The notes: generated from the sequence alone by a model not told the origin. Counted from the first letter of the stretch, positions 1-6,118 are shown. The stretch: DNA of 7,040 nt from Candidatus Heimdallarchaeota archaeon (GCA_027364495.1 DAHXPE010000270.1:1-7040); one strand, 5' to 3'. Made by a program: numbers and translations.

Positions 1-57
1 GATGGAGATAATGATGAATTTGGTGTCTACACTAACGATTTAATTAAAATTGGATAA
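1..57 (+). CDS. 3' end of an unidentified gene (partial)
   Basis: The frame beginning at base 1 is open for 18 codons and ends in TAA at 55-57; the tail reads DGDNDEFGVYTNDLIKIG. The acidic, glycine-containing composition looks like protein rather than random AT-rich sequence, but the piece is too short to identify. It lies 56 bases before the glycosylase gene on the same strand, and a short T run (57-62) follows its stop. It could be cotranscribed with the glycosylase or could simply mark the left edge of the island. A chance open frame is possible. Confidence 0.4.
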   Translation, partial: DGDNDEFGVYTNDLIKIG

Positions 58-113
58 TTTTTAAAAACCATAAAAGTAATTAAATCATTTTTTAATCCTT
101 ATTTGAAATAACA

Positions 114-845
114 TTGGTTGAATTTTCTGATTTTTTGTTGAAGTGGTGGGATAAAAACGATGAAGTTAAAACAAAACGAATGTTTCCTTGGAGAAGGTTA
201 ATTCTTGGACATTATTTAGATCTAAATTTTAAATTTGATAGAAATTTTATGATAATTTTGGCAGAAGTTTTACTTCATAGAACTAATGCATCTATAGTCA
301 ATAATAATTACATGAGACTTACAGAAAAATATAAATCATTTAATGATATAGTTGACGCTAATGAAATTGAATTGAAAGAAGAATTGAAACCTTTGGGTAA
401 TCATAATCAGAAGTATCAAACGATTTACTACATTTCAAAGAATATTGTTGATAATTTTGATAATGATGTTCCGATAGAAAGTGAAAATATTAGGAGCTTA
501 TTTAAATCTTTTAAGAGGAAGCAACATTTATACTTAGCCGAAGCTTTTGATTTATATATAAATGAAGCTCATACTATACCAGTTGATACTAATATCGAAA
601 GAATATTCGTTCGAGTTTTTAACATTAAAAGAGATTTTAAGAAAAAACAAGTTCAATATGATCTTGAATTTTGTAATTCCGTTAAAGATTATCTACCTGA
701 GCAAAATGTTATTGAGTTTAATATGGCATTATTAGATTTAGGAGCATTAATATGCAAAAAAAGAAATCCAAAATGTGAAATTTGTCCAGTATCTTCCTTT
801 TGCACTTATTTCTATTCATTAAGTGAAGGTGATGAAAACATTTGA
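114..845 (+). CDS. HhH-GPD DNA glycosylase with [4Fe-4S] cluster, Mig.Mth/MutY-like mismatch repair enzyme
   Basis: This is a base-excision repair glycosylase of the endonuclease III/MutY superfamily, 243 residues, close to the length of Mig.Mth. Seen: FPWR at 24-27; AEVLLHRTNA at 50-59, matching the SEVMLQQTQ region of MutY; LGNHNQK at 94-100; VDTNIERIFVRV at 157-168, whose Asp158 aligns with the catalytic Asp of the superfamily; and four cysteines C214-x6-C221-x2-C224-x5-C230, the classic iron-sulfur loop. Tyr140 lies 18 residues before Asp158, the spacing of Tyr126/Asp144 in Mig.Mth as I recall it, where endonuclease III has Lys. The hairpin LPGVG motif expected near 129-135 is replaced by LFKSFKRKQ, so DNA binding may be altered. 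With three C5 methyltransferases nearby, the likely job is removing T from T:G mismatches made by 5-methylcytosine deamination. The start is TTG, the first start-like codon after the TAA at 93-95; no clear ribosome binding site is seen. Its last 34 bases overlap the convergent neighbour. Confidence 0.88.
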   Translation: MVEFSDFLLKWWDKNDEVKTKRMFPWRRLILGHYLDLNFKFDRNFMIILAEVLLHRTNASIVNNNYMRLTEKYKSFNDIVDANEIELKEELKPLGNHNQKYQTIYYISKNIVDNFDNDVPIESENIRSLFKSFKRKQHLYLAEAFDLYINEAHTIPVDTNIERIFVRVFNIKRDFKKKQVQYDLEFCNSVKDYLPEQNVIEFNMALLDLGALICKKRNPKCEICPVSSFCTYFYSLSEGDENI

Positions 846-1318
846 ATTGATTTTTCCCTTGTTAAATTGTTTAATGGAAATCCATATGAATTCATTGACT
901 TATCATATCTTTTATATTCCTTTACTATTTCCCAATCAAATTTTAGCATTTCAAGAACCTGGAATTGATCATTGATTATTATAACCATCAAATAGTCAAA
1001 TTCTTTACTATTAAAGGTTGCACTTTGAAATTTACCAGTTGTATTCGATCTTTCTCTTATCGTTTTTACTCTATATCTTATTCCATTATCAGCTAAGAAT
1101 TCAAAGTTTTTATTGTTGGATGGCATTCTTTTTATAGATAATTCAGGGAATTTTAAAGACATATAACGTAAAAAAAATGATTTTCCTCTTTCTGCCGGAA
1201 AATTTTTTGTATCTACATTTGGTAAATTATTTAATTTATCTTGAACAAAACCAAATAATTCCCACAATTCTTCTGATTCCAACGAATTTATTTCATTTTT
1301 GATGCTTTCTAATTCCAT
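812..1318 (-). CDS. Small protein beside the methyltransferases, possible PD-(D/E)XK-like restriction nuclease
   Basis: 168 residues; no family recognised with certainty. Residues 1-30 are acidic and helical (ELESIKNEI...SEELWELF). Residues 41-65 hold AERGKSFFLRYMS, like the first helix of small nuclease-fold domains. Residues 71-86 (NFEFLADNGIRYRVKT) resemble the beta-hairpin D-x(n)-(E/Q)-x-K core: Glu73 or Asp77 could be the acidic residue and Lys85 the lysine, but the usual E/Q two residues before Lys is Arg83. FDYLMVIIINDQFQVLEML at 107-125 looks like the following hydrophobic strands, and DWEIVKEY at 128-135 a closing helix. Position is the main argument: it follows two minus-strand cytosine methyltransferases, where a cognate restriction enzyme often sits. 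An AAGGGA ribosome binding site (1324-1329) lies 5 bases before the ATG, supporting this start. Alternatives are a degenerate nuclease, a specificity or control protein, or an unrelated small protein. Confidence 0.75.
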   Translation of the reverse strand: MELESIKNEINSLESEELWELFGFVQDKLNNLPNVDTKNFPAERGKSFFLRYMSLKFPELSIKRMPSNNKNFEFLADNGIRYRVKTIRERSNTTGKFQSATFNSKEFDYLMVIIINDQFQVLEMLKFDWEIVKEYKRYDKSMNSYGFPLNNLTREKSIQMFSSPSLNE

Positions 1319-1323
1319 CTTTT

Positions 1324-1329
1324 TCCCTT
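1324..1329 (-). promoter_or_regulatory. Ribosome binding site of the putative nuclease gene
   Basis: The minus strand reads AAGGGA followed by 5 bases and the ATG at 1318. It is a partial match to the archaeal/bacterial anti-Shine-Dalgarno and supports the annotated start of the 168-residue protein. Confidence 0.45.
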
Positions 1330-1333
1330 TTCG

Positions 1334-1352
1334 TATGAAAATGATTTTCGTA
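1334..1352. promoter_or_regulatory. 19-bp near-perfect palindrome, candidate operator of the putative nuclease gene
   Basis: The core GAAAATGATTTTC (1337-1349) is a perfect palindrome around a central G, and the flanks TAT/GTA extend it to 19 bp with one mismatched pair. It sits 15 bases upstream of the nuclease ATG, just upstream of the ribosome binding site and downstream of AT-rich promoter-like sequence (1353-1400), the usual place for a repressor site. It also resembles a Fur-type AT palindrome. No regulator gene is visible in the window, so the binding protein is unknown. Confidence 0.4.
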
Positions 1353-1364
1353 AAAATAATTAAT

Positions 1365-1383
1365 ATTAAAATTTAATTTTAAT
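1365..1383 (-). terminator. AT-only hairpin after a methyltransferase gene, possible terminator
   Basis: ATTAAAAT, a 3-base loop and ATTTTAAT form an 8-bp perfect stem about 70 bases downstream of the stop of the 346-residue methyltransferase, with a T-rich run following on the minus strand (ATTATTTTTA). It could end that transcript. Because the region is almost pure A+T, a chance hairpin or a promoter element for the next gene is about as likely. Confidence 0.25.
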
Positions 1384-1453
1384 TTGTTTTGAATTTTTAA
1401 ATCATCTATTTAAAAAGAGTACATGGAATATTAATTTTTCCTTAAAAAAAGAA

Positions 1454-2494
1454 TTAATCTAAAAATTTTTTAATCTCATTTGCAATCGCAAATGATAGTA
1501 GAGGTGGAACAGCATTTCCTACTTGTTGCTCTTGAACACAAGATGTTCTTCTCTTTTGTCCACCAGTAGATCTTGGTCCAAGAAAAACATAATTATCATC
1601 AAAGCTTTGAATCCTTGCTAACTCCCTTATTGTTGGATTCCTGTTTAAACCATAATGTATTAAGTCATTTGGCTGAGTAGTAATTGTTGGGGCTACCGTA
1701 TTTCTGTTTAAGCGCATTAATACCTTTTTTCGAATATTTATATTTTCTTTAATATCCTTTATCGTTTTTCCTTCCGGAATTTTCTTATAAAGTTCTATCG
1801 TCGATGGCTTATGTTTTGGAAAAACATGGTTTCGTATTAAAGAATCTGTTCCCCTTCTGTCAATTTGATAATTTGTTAAAGGTTTTGAACAACAATTAAT
1901 AGCATTTTCTCCTTCCAATAAATCAGATATGGCATCTTCTACTGTCACAGTTTTTTTAATAATTTCAGGAATATTTGGTAATTCATAATTTTTTTGGACT
2001 CCAATGAGAAAAAATCTTTCTCTATTCTGAGGAACTCCATAATCCTTACTATTTAAAATCATCCATTTTGTTTTGTAATGTTCTGCAAAAATTTTTAGTA
2101 ATTCATTTAAGAATTCTCCTTTATATGCTCTGGGGAAGTTTGCGACATTTTCCATTAAAAATACTTTCGGTTTTAATTCACAAACGATTTTAGCAAATGA
2201 AAAAACCAATTTGTTTCTAATATCTGACTTATTTAATCTTCCAGCAAGGGAAAAACCCTGGCAAGGTGGTCCACCAATTACAATGTCATAATTATTTATT
2301 TTAAGCCCATTAATAAGTGAATCTGGTACATTTTGAAGATCATGTGTTATTATTTCAGTATCGGGATGGTTAAATCTATATGTTAACAGTGCATCGGAAT
2401 TGATATCTAATCCAGTTAATATATTAAATCCTGCTTTTTTAAACCCTTCAGATAATCCACCAGCTCCACAAAATAAATCTAAAACCTTAATCAT
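1454..2494 (-). CDS. DNA (cytosine-5-)-methyltransferase, 346 residues
   Basis: Transfers a methyl group from S-adenosylmethionine to C5 of cytosine in a specific DNA site. All ten-motif landmarks are visible: motif I DLFCGAGG (6-13) for SAM; Asp30 for motif II; motif IV GGPPCQGFS (74-82) with catalytic Cys78; motif VI ENV (115-117); motif VIII QNRERFFLIG (156-165); motif IX RELARIQSF (290-298); motif X QVGNAVPPLL (324-333). The target-recognition region spans about 166-285. Length is typical and nothing is missing, so it should be active. Between motifs IX and X it has a RSTGGQKRR stretch (308-316) shared in form with the third methyltransferase (4069-5160), with which it also shares AISDL and PTIT-QP-D-IHY, suggesting common ancestry. 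The ATG start lies 4 codons before motif I, has no clear ribosome binding site, and is embedded in an inverted repeat. It is 121 bases downstream of the 431-residue methyltransferase on the same strand. Confidence 0.95.
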   Translation of the reverse strand: MIKVLDLFCGAGGLSEGFKKAGFNILTGLDINSDALLTYRFNHPDTEIITHDLQNVPDSLINGLKINNYDIVIGGPPCQGFSLAGRLNKSDIRNKLVFSFAKIVCELKPKVFLMENVANFPRAYKGEFLNELLKIFAEHYKTKWMILNSKDYGVPQNRERFFLIGVQKNYELPNIPEIIKKTVTVEDAISDLLEGENAINCCSKPLTNYQIDRRGTDSLIRNHVFPKHKPSTIELYKKIPEGKTIKDIKENINIRKKVLMRLNRNTVAPTITTQPNDLIHYGLNRNPTIRELARIQSFDDNYVFLGPRSTGGQKRRTSCVQEQQVGNAVPPLLSFAIANEIKKFLD

Positions 2495-2543
2495 GATACC
2501 ACATAATTCTTAAATGGATTTTTTCTTAAACTTAGGTATCATG
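2492..2543. repeat. 9-bp inverted repeat enclosing the start of the middle methyltransferase gene
   Basis: CATGATACC (2492-2500) and GGTATCATG (2535-2543) are perfect inverted copies separated by 34 bases. The adjoining CCACAT (2499-2504) and ATGTGG (2541-2546) are also mutual complements. The left arm contains the ATG of the 346-residue methyltransferase (2492-2494 on the complement). In RNA this would fold the start codon into a 9-bp stem; in DNA it could be a two-site operator. Within the spacer, TTCTTAAA occurs twice (2507-2514 and 2523-2530). GC pairs in the arms make chance less likely than for the AT-only repeats nearby. Confidence 0.5.
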
Positions 2544-2555
2544 TGGAAATAGTTG

Positions 2556-2615
2556 ATAAAAATACTTCAGTTTTAGTTTATTCTCTGTTCAAATATATTT
2601 ATAATAAAAATACTT
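2556..2615. repeat. 12-bp direct repeat in the gap between two methyltransferase genes
   Basis: ATAAAAATACTT occurs at 2556-2567 and 2604-2615, 48 bases apart, the second abutting the stop of the 431-residue methyltransferase. Between them, on the minus strand, TTATAAATA (2596-2604) is a good archaeal TATA-like box, about 100 bases before the ATG of the next gene. The repeats may be protein-binding sites flanking a promoter, or the product of a small local duplication. Confidence 0.35.
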
Positions 2616-3911
2616 TCAATTAATTGGAGGTGGTCTATTTTTGAAGCTATTATTCAAAAATTTTTCTAATTCCATTGATTTTATTTTTTCTGATTTTTTA
2701 ATTTTTTCTCCAGTTAATTTATATCCTAACAGTATTCCTTTCCAAATTGAATAGGCTAGCTGTAGTGACAACAATGGAGGCACTGCGTTGCCAATTTGTT
2801 GTTCACGTGAATTAGCTCCTTTTCTAGTTGCACCGGTTGTTGTCCTTACTACATCATCTGGAAAAAGGAAATAATCTGGGAAAGATTGAAGCCTTGCCAT
2901 TTCTCTTATGGTTAATACTCTTGGAAATTTATAATGAACAAAGTCAGATCTTTGAACAGTAATTGTTTTACATCGATTATTTGGATCTAATTTATAAATC
3001 GGTATTTTCTTCTTTTTTCCCGTTGCTATGTTTTTTTCCTTTATTAGATCTTCATCTAATTTTTTTCCTGGTTCAATTAATGAATATTTTTCAACCATTT
3101 GTTCTGAATGAACTGTTGTTTCCATATCTTGGGCATAATCTGAATTCATCCTTACATATTTTTGGAATAAAGATAAATTTTCTGATGTATGTGGATATGT
3201 AAGGTTTTTATCAGTATATTGTTCAACTTCTATATCTGATATAGATTCGAACACACTAGTATTACCAAGTTTTGTTAAATTAGACAATTCCGGTGGGTAG
3301 AGACCGTTTTTCCATCCAAATAGAATAAATCGTTTTCTATTTTGTGGAACATAAAAATCTGAAGCATTAACAACTAGTCCAATGTAGGAGTAGTCTAAAG
3401 ATTTAATTTTTGTTTTTAATTTACTAAATTTATCCCATTTTATTATTCCTGGTACATTCTCTAACAAAAAATAAGATGGTTTGTATTTTTTTACAAAATT
3501 AAAGTAATTCAGACTTAAGTTGTTTCTGGGATCATTTGGATCTCTTACTCCAGCAAGTGAAAATCCCTGACATGGTGGACTTCCTATTATTACATCAATA
3601 TTTGAAATTTTAGAATTTAATTCAGACAAATCTTCACATGAGATATTAAATTTTATTCCTTTTGCATTTTTATGATTATATTCGAAAGTTTTCAATGCAT
3701 TGTCGTGATAATCGATACCGTACTTAACATTAAAGGATAACTTAATATCCTTATTTATCTCAGTAAATTCCATATAATTTTTGCAGAAATTATTTGTCAA
3801 ATTGCCATATTCATGGTGATATATTAGCTTATTCAGGATGTCGAATCCTAAGGAAAATCCACCTGCTCCGCAAAACAAATCTAAAATATTGAACTGTTCC
3901 AATTTATTCAA
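2616..3911 (-). CDS. DNA (cytosine-5-)-methyltransferase with insertion and C-terminal tail, 431 residues
   Basis: A second C5 methyltransferase. Motifs seen: I DLFCGAGG (11-18), II Asp67, IV SPPCQGFS (111-118) with catalytic Cys114, VI ENV (151-153), VIII QNRKRFILFG (190-199), IX REMARLQSF (336-344), X QIGNAVPPLL (372-381). It is longer than its neighbours because of about 35 extra residues between motifs I and II (24-60), a longer recognition region (200-320), and a basic, lysine-rich tail after motif X (395-431). A different recognition region implies a different target from the other two. The start is TTG at 3909-3911, 10 codons before motif I; no ATG lies upstream in frame before the stop, and no ribosome binding site is evident. 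It diverges from the third methyltransferase across a 157-base gap and precedes the 346-residue enzyme on the same strand. All catalytic residues are present, so activity is expected. Confidence 0.94.
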   Translation of the reverse strand: MNKLEQFNILDLFCGAGGFSLGFDILNKLIYHHEYGNLTNNFCKNYMEFTEINKDIKLSFNVKYGIDYHDNALKTFEYNHKNAKGIKFNISCEDLSELNSKISNIDVIIGSPPCQGFSLAGVRDPNDPRNNLSLNYFNFVKKYKPSYFLLENVPGIIKWDKFSKLKTKIKSLDYSYIGLVVNASDFYVPQNRKRFILFGWKNGLYPPELSNLTKLGNTSVFESISDIEVEQYTDKNLTYPHTSENLSLFQKYVRMNSDYAQDMETTVHSEQMVEKYSLIEPGKKLDEDLIKEKNIATGKKKKIPIYKLDPNNRCKTITVQRSDFVHYKFPRVLTIREMARLQSFPDYFLFPDDVVRTTTGATRKGANSREQQIGNAVPPLLSLQLAYSIWKGILLGYKLTGEKIKKSEKIKSMELEKFLNNSFKNRPPPIN

Positions 3912-3928
3912 TTGAGCTAATAAAATTA

Positions 3929-4021
3929 TATTTTGAAAAACTTTGTTTCTAAATAAAAAAGTTTAAATTCGAACCTGGAATCTTATCTATATTCCAATTT
4001 GTTATCTTGTTTTTCAATATA
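3929..4021. repeat. Inverted repeat in the divergent methyltransferase promoter region
   Basis: TATTTTGAAAAAC (3929-3941) and GTTTTTCAATATA (4009-4021) are inverted copies matching at 12 of 13 positions, 67 bases apart, lying toward each of the two divergent start codons (3911 and 4069). A second, shorter pair, TGGAAT (3976-3981) and ATTCCA (3991-3996), lies between them. The arrangement fits a shared regulator acting on both promoters, or matching promoter elements for each direction. No regulator gene is visible here. Confidence 0.4.
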
Positions 4022-4026
4022 AAAAT
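4016..4026 (+). promoter_or_regulatory. TATA-like box of the third methyltransferase gene
   Basis: AATATAAAAAT resembles an archaeal TATA box and is centred about 48-54 bases before the candidate start codons, which would give a leader of roughly 20-30 bases carrying the ribosome binding site at 4061-4065. It overlaps the right arm of the inverted repeat, so a protein binding that arm would be expected to affect transcription. Confidence 0.4.
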
Positions 4027-4060
4027 TTCTTTAGCTCAAAATAATTAGAAAATTGAAAAG

Positions 4061-4065
4061 AAGGA
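4061..4065 (+). promoter_or_regulatory. Ribosome binding site that favours the second ATG (4075)
   Basis: AAGGA lies 3 bases before the ATG at 4069 but 9 bases before the in-frame ATG at 4075. The second spacing is the better one for initiation, so the true methyltransferase may begin with MIKSLKAIDLFC and lack the first two residues. Confidence 0.5.
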
Positions 4066-4068
4066 AAC

Positions 4069-5160
4069 ATGCATATGATAAAATCTTTAAAAGCTATTGA
4101 TCTATTTTGTGGAGCAGGTGGATTTAGTCTTGGATTAAAAGATGCTGGTTTTGATGTTTTAGTGGGTATTGATAAGTTTGACGGACCTGTTAAAACTTAC
4201 CAACATAATTTTGGAGTTGAAAGAGGATTACAGTTAGATTTGTCATCGATTCAACCGCATGAATTAAAAAATAAGGTTAAAAATGTAACCAGGACTAAAA
4301 TAAATGATTTAGATTTGATTGTAGGTGGACCCCCATGTCAAGGATTCTCCCTAGCTAGCCGAAGAAAGGATAGAGGATCAAAAGAGGATATTAGAAACGA
4401 TTTAAGCTTAAAATACTTTGAATTTATTCGAGAAATAAATCCTAAATATTTTATTTTCGAGAATGTAGCTGGTTTATTATCTGCTTTAGATGGAGAATGG
4501 TTTCAATTAATAGAACAAAAAATACACGAAATTTCAAACTATGAATTCGAATATGAAATTAAAGATACGGCTGATTATGGGATACCACAGCATAGAAAAA
4601 GATTACTTATAGTAGGAACAAGAAATGATCAAGAAAAACCAAAAAAGACTAAAAAATCCAATTTAAAAGTAACTGTTAAGAATGCAATATCCGACTTAGC
4701 AACAGATATTCCAGATTCAAAATTAGATATTATTCACTATGAGACTGATCCTGAAAATGATTATCAAAAAGAAATGAGGAAATATAATAAATCCTTAATT
4801 AATCATTTTTTAAGAAAACACACATCGGAAGTGCAAGAATTTTTTATGGGAGTAAGAGAAGGAACATCAGGAAAATTTAAAAAAAGGACTCATTATAAAT
4901 TTAATAGAAATGATTTAGCGCCAACAATAACTGGACAACCTTATGATTTTATTCATTATGAATTACCAAGGGTTCCTACTTTAAGAGAATTAGCAAGATT
5001 ACAGTCATTTCCAGATACATTTGAATTTAAAGGAACTCGTACTACCGGAGGACATAGAAGAGGATTAGATGTTGTACAAGAACAACAAGTGGGAAATTCA
5101 GTCCCACCATTAATGGCTAAAGCAGTGGGTCTATCAATAAATAATATATTAAAAAATTGA
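4069..5160 (+). CDS. DNA (cytosine-5-)-methyltransferase, 363 residues
   Basis: The third C5 methyltransferase, on the opposite strand to the other two. Motifs seen: I DLFCGAGG (11-18), II Asp35, IV GGPPCQGFS (86-94) with catalytic Cys90, VI ENV (131-133), VIII with QHRKR (174-178) in place of the usual QNR, IX RELARLQSF (306-314), X QVGNSVPPLM (340-349). The recognition region runs from about 185 to 300. It shares AISDL, NRN-APTIT-QP-D-IHY and the pre-motif-X stretch RTTGGHRRG (324-332) with the 346-residue enzyme, so these two look like distant paralogues that could act on related sites or on the two strands of an asymmetric site. The enzyme is complete and should be active. The likely start is the second ATG (4075), judged by ribosome-binding-site spacing. 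An upstream TATA-like box and a downstream hairpin suggest its own single-gene transcript. Confidence 0.95.
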   Translation: MHMIKSLKAIDLFCGAGGFSLGLKDAGFDVLVGIDKFDGPVKTYQHNFGVERGLQLDLSSIQPHELKNKVKNVTRTKINDLDLIVGGPPCQGFSLASRRKDRGSKEDIRNDLSLKYFEFIREINPKYFIFENVAGLLSALDGEWFQLIEQKIHEISNYEFEYEIKDTADYGIPQHRKRLLIVGTRNDQEKPKKTKKSNLKVTVKNAISDLATDIPDSKLDIIHYETDPENDYQKEMRKYNKSLINHFLRKHTSEVQEFFMGVREGTSGKFKKRTHYKFNRNDLAPTITGQPYDFIHYELPRVPTLRELARLQSFPDTFEFKGTRTTGGHRRGLDVVQEQQVGNSVPPLMAKAVGLSINNILKN

Positions 5161-5195
5161 TTTTGAAAATGCAAAATCAAATAAGGCTTATTTTT
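5157..5195 (+). terminator. Hairpin and T run after the third methyltransferase gene
   Basis: TTGATTTT (5157-5164) and AAAATCAA (5173-5180) form an 8-bp perfect stem with an 8-base loop, beginning inside the last codons and including the TGA. It is followed by a 15-base palindrome, AAATAAGGCTTATTT (5179-5193), and T5 (5191-5195). The gap to the convergent gene ends at 5226, so this short interval probably terminates transcription from the methyltransferase side and possibly from both. Archaeal termination mostly needs the T run; the hairpin may be incidental. Confidence 0.45.
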
Positions 5196-5225
5196 AAAAG
5201 TCAATCATTTTCTTAATTTCTTTTA

Positions 5226-6076
5226 TTAACCAATATTCATATAGTTTTTCATAAATATTATTAAGAATATCGGCACCCACAATTGTGATTCCCACCATAT
5301 TCCAAATATTAGTATTGGTATAAGATTCCATACCATCAATAGTATATCTTCTCTTGTTCTGATTACCATGCTTGCTACCAGCAGTAATCCTACTATTGTT
5401 ATGAGCGCTTCTATATTAAATTTCATTTCTATAAACGGTATCATGTATGGAAAGCCAAATATAAACTCTGCTTGCCCTCCTTGCACAATAGTGTTATAAT
5501 TTACTAAGACATTCACTATTATTCTTTCTATCAGGTATACCAACACTGCTACCCCAGTGAATACTATTGCTTTCGTTCTTATTGTTTTTTTTTCAGTAAA
5601 TAGTAACCCAATGTTTGCCATACTGCTAATTCTTTTATCATTCCCAATAATGGTAGTGCCTTTATCCTGTCTCTTTTTACTATTACTACTATGAGAATGT
5701 ACATTAGTGAATCTGTCGTTACTGGATTGAAAATGAATGTTATCATTATAGCGAAAAGTATTAAGGAATTTTTTCCTTTTGGTTTGAGATAATAAAATAT
5801 ACTTGTGAAAACCAGAATAAAAATGATTATATCAAGTAGAAAGAATGAAATATTTAGAAACCTTGATAGAACCAATTCTCCTTGCAGTTGCAGACGATAG
5901 ACATTTGGTGCATACTTATAATAATTAAGTGCATTTTCTTCTGTAAAATTTTTATTAGTGATCATTCTTAGGTAGATTGCTAATCCTATAATGAGAACAA
6001 CAACATACTGAATGAAAATCTTATTTTCACTAGTTAATATAAGACCTTTTTGATCTTTTTCTTCCATTTCAAACAA
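5226..6076 (-). pseudogene. Multi-pass membrane protein gene split by a frameshift at an A9 run
   Basis: Two overlapping minus-strand frames, 5579-6076 and 5226-5621, join into one protein of about 283 residues if a single A is added to the A9 run (complement of 5585-5593); the first frame otherwise ends KKKQ-stop 4 bases past the run. Hydrophobic segments in the first part lie at about 21-39, 73-97, 104-118, 121-134 and 141-161; the second part supplies about four more (AIVFTGVAVLVYLIE onward), then ends naturally. The motif order YAPNVYRLQLQ (55-65) then LLGMIKELAVWQ (143-154) recalls polytopic GT-C-like glycosyltransferase-type membrane proteins, a weak resemblance only; I do not recognise the family. 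ATG at 6067 (MEEKDQKG) is a more likely start than TTG at 6076. It lies 42 bases downstream of the amber-interrupted gene on the same strand. Alternatives to decay are programmed -1 slippage on AAAAAAAAAC, slippage-based phase variation, or a sequencing error in the homopolymer. Confidence 0.65.
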
Positions 6077-6118
6077 TTGACCAATTATATGCTAATTTCT
6101 CATTCAGAAAGATTATTT

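Noticed and set aside
812..1318. Vsr-type very short patch repair endonuclease for the 168-residue protein
   Set aside because: None of the characteristic Vsr motifs, including its zinc-binding residues and N-terminal signature, are visible.
2963..3202. 79-codon plus-strand open frame inside the 431-residue methyltransferase gene
   Set aside because: Antisense shadow; phenylalanine/leucine-rich composition reflects the complement of AT-rich lysine and isoleucine codons, and the methylase on the other strand is certain.
3966..3975. tRNA T-loop-like GGTTCGAATT on the minus strand in the divergent intergenic region
   Set aside because: The flanking bases cannot form a T-stem or acceptor stem and no anticodon arm is present, so it is not a tRNA gene; an attachment-site remnant cannot be shown.
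4956..5204. 82-codon minus-strand open frame over the end of the third methyltransferase
   Set aside because: Antisense of conserved motifs IX and X; no recognisable protein features.
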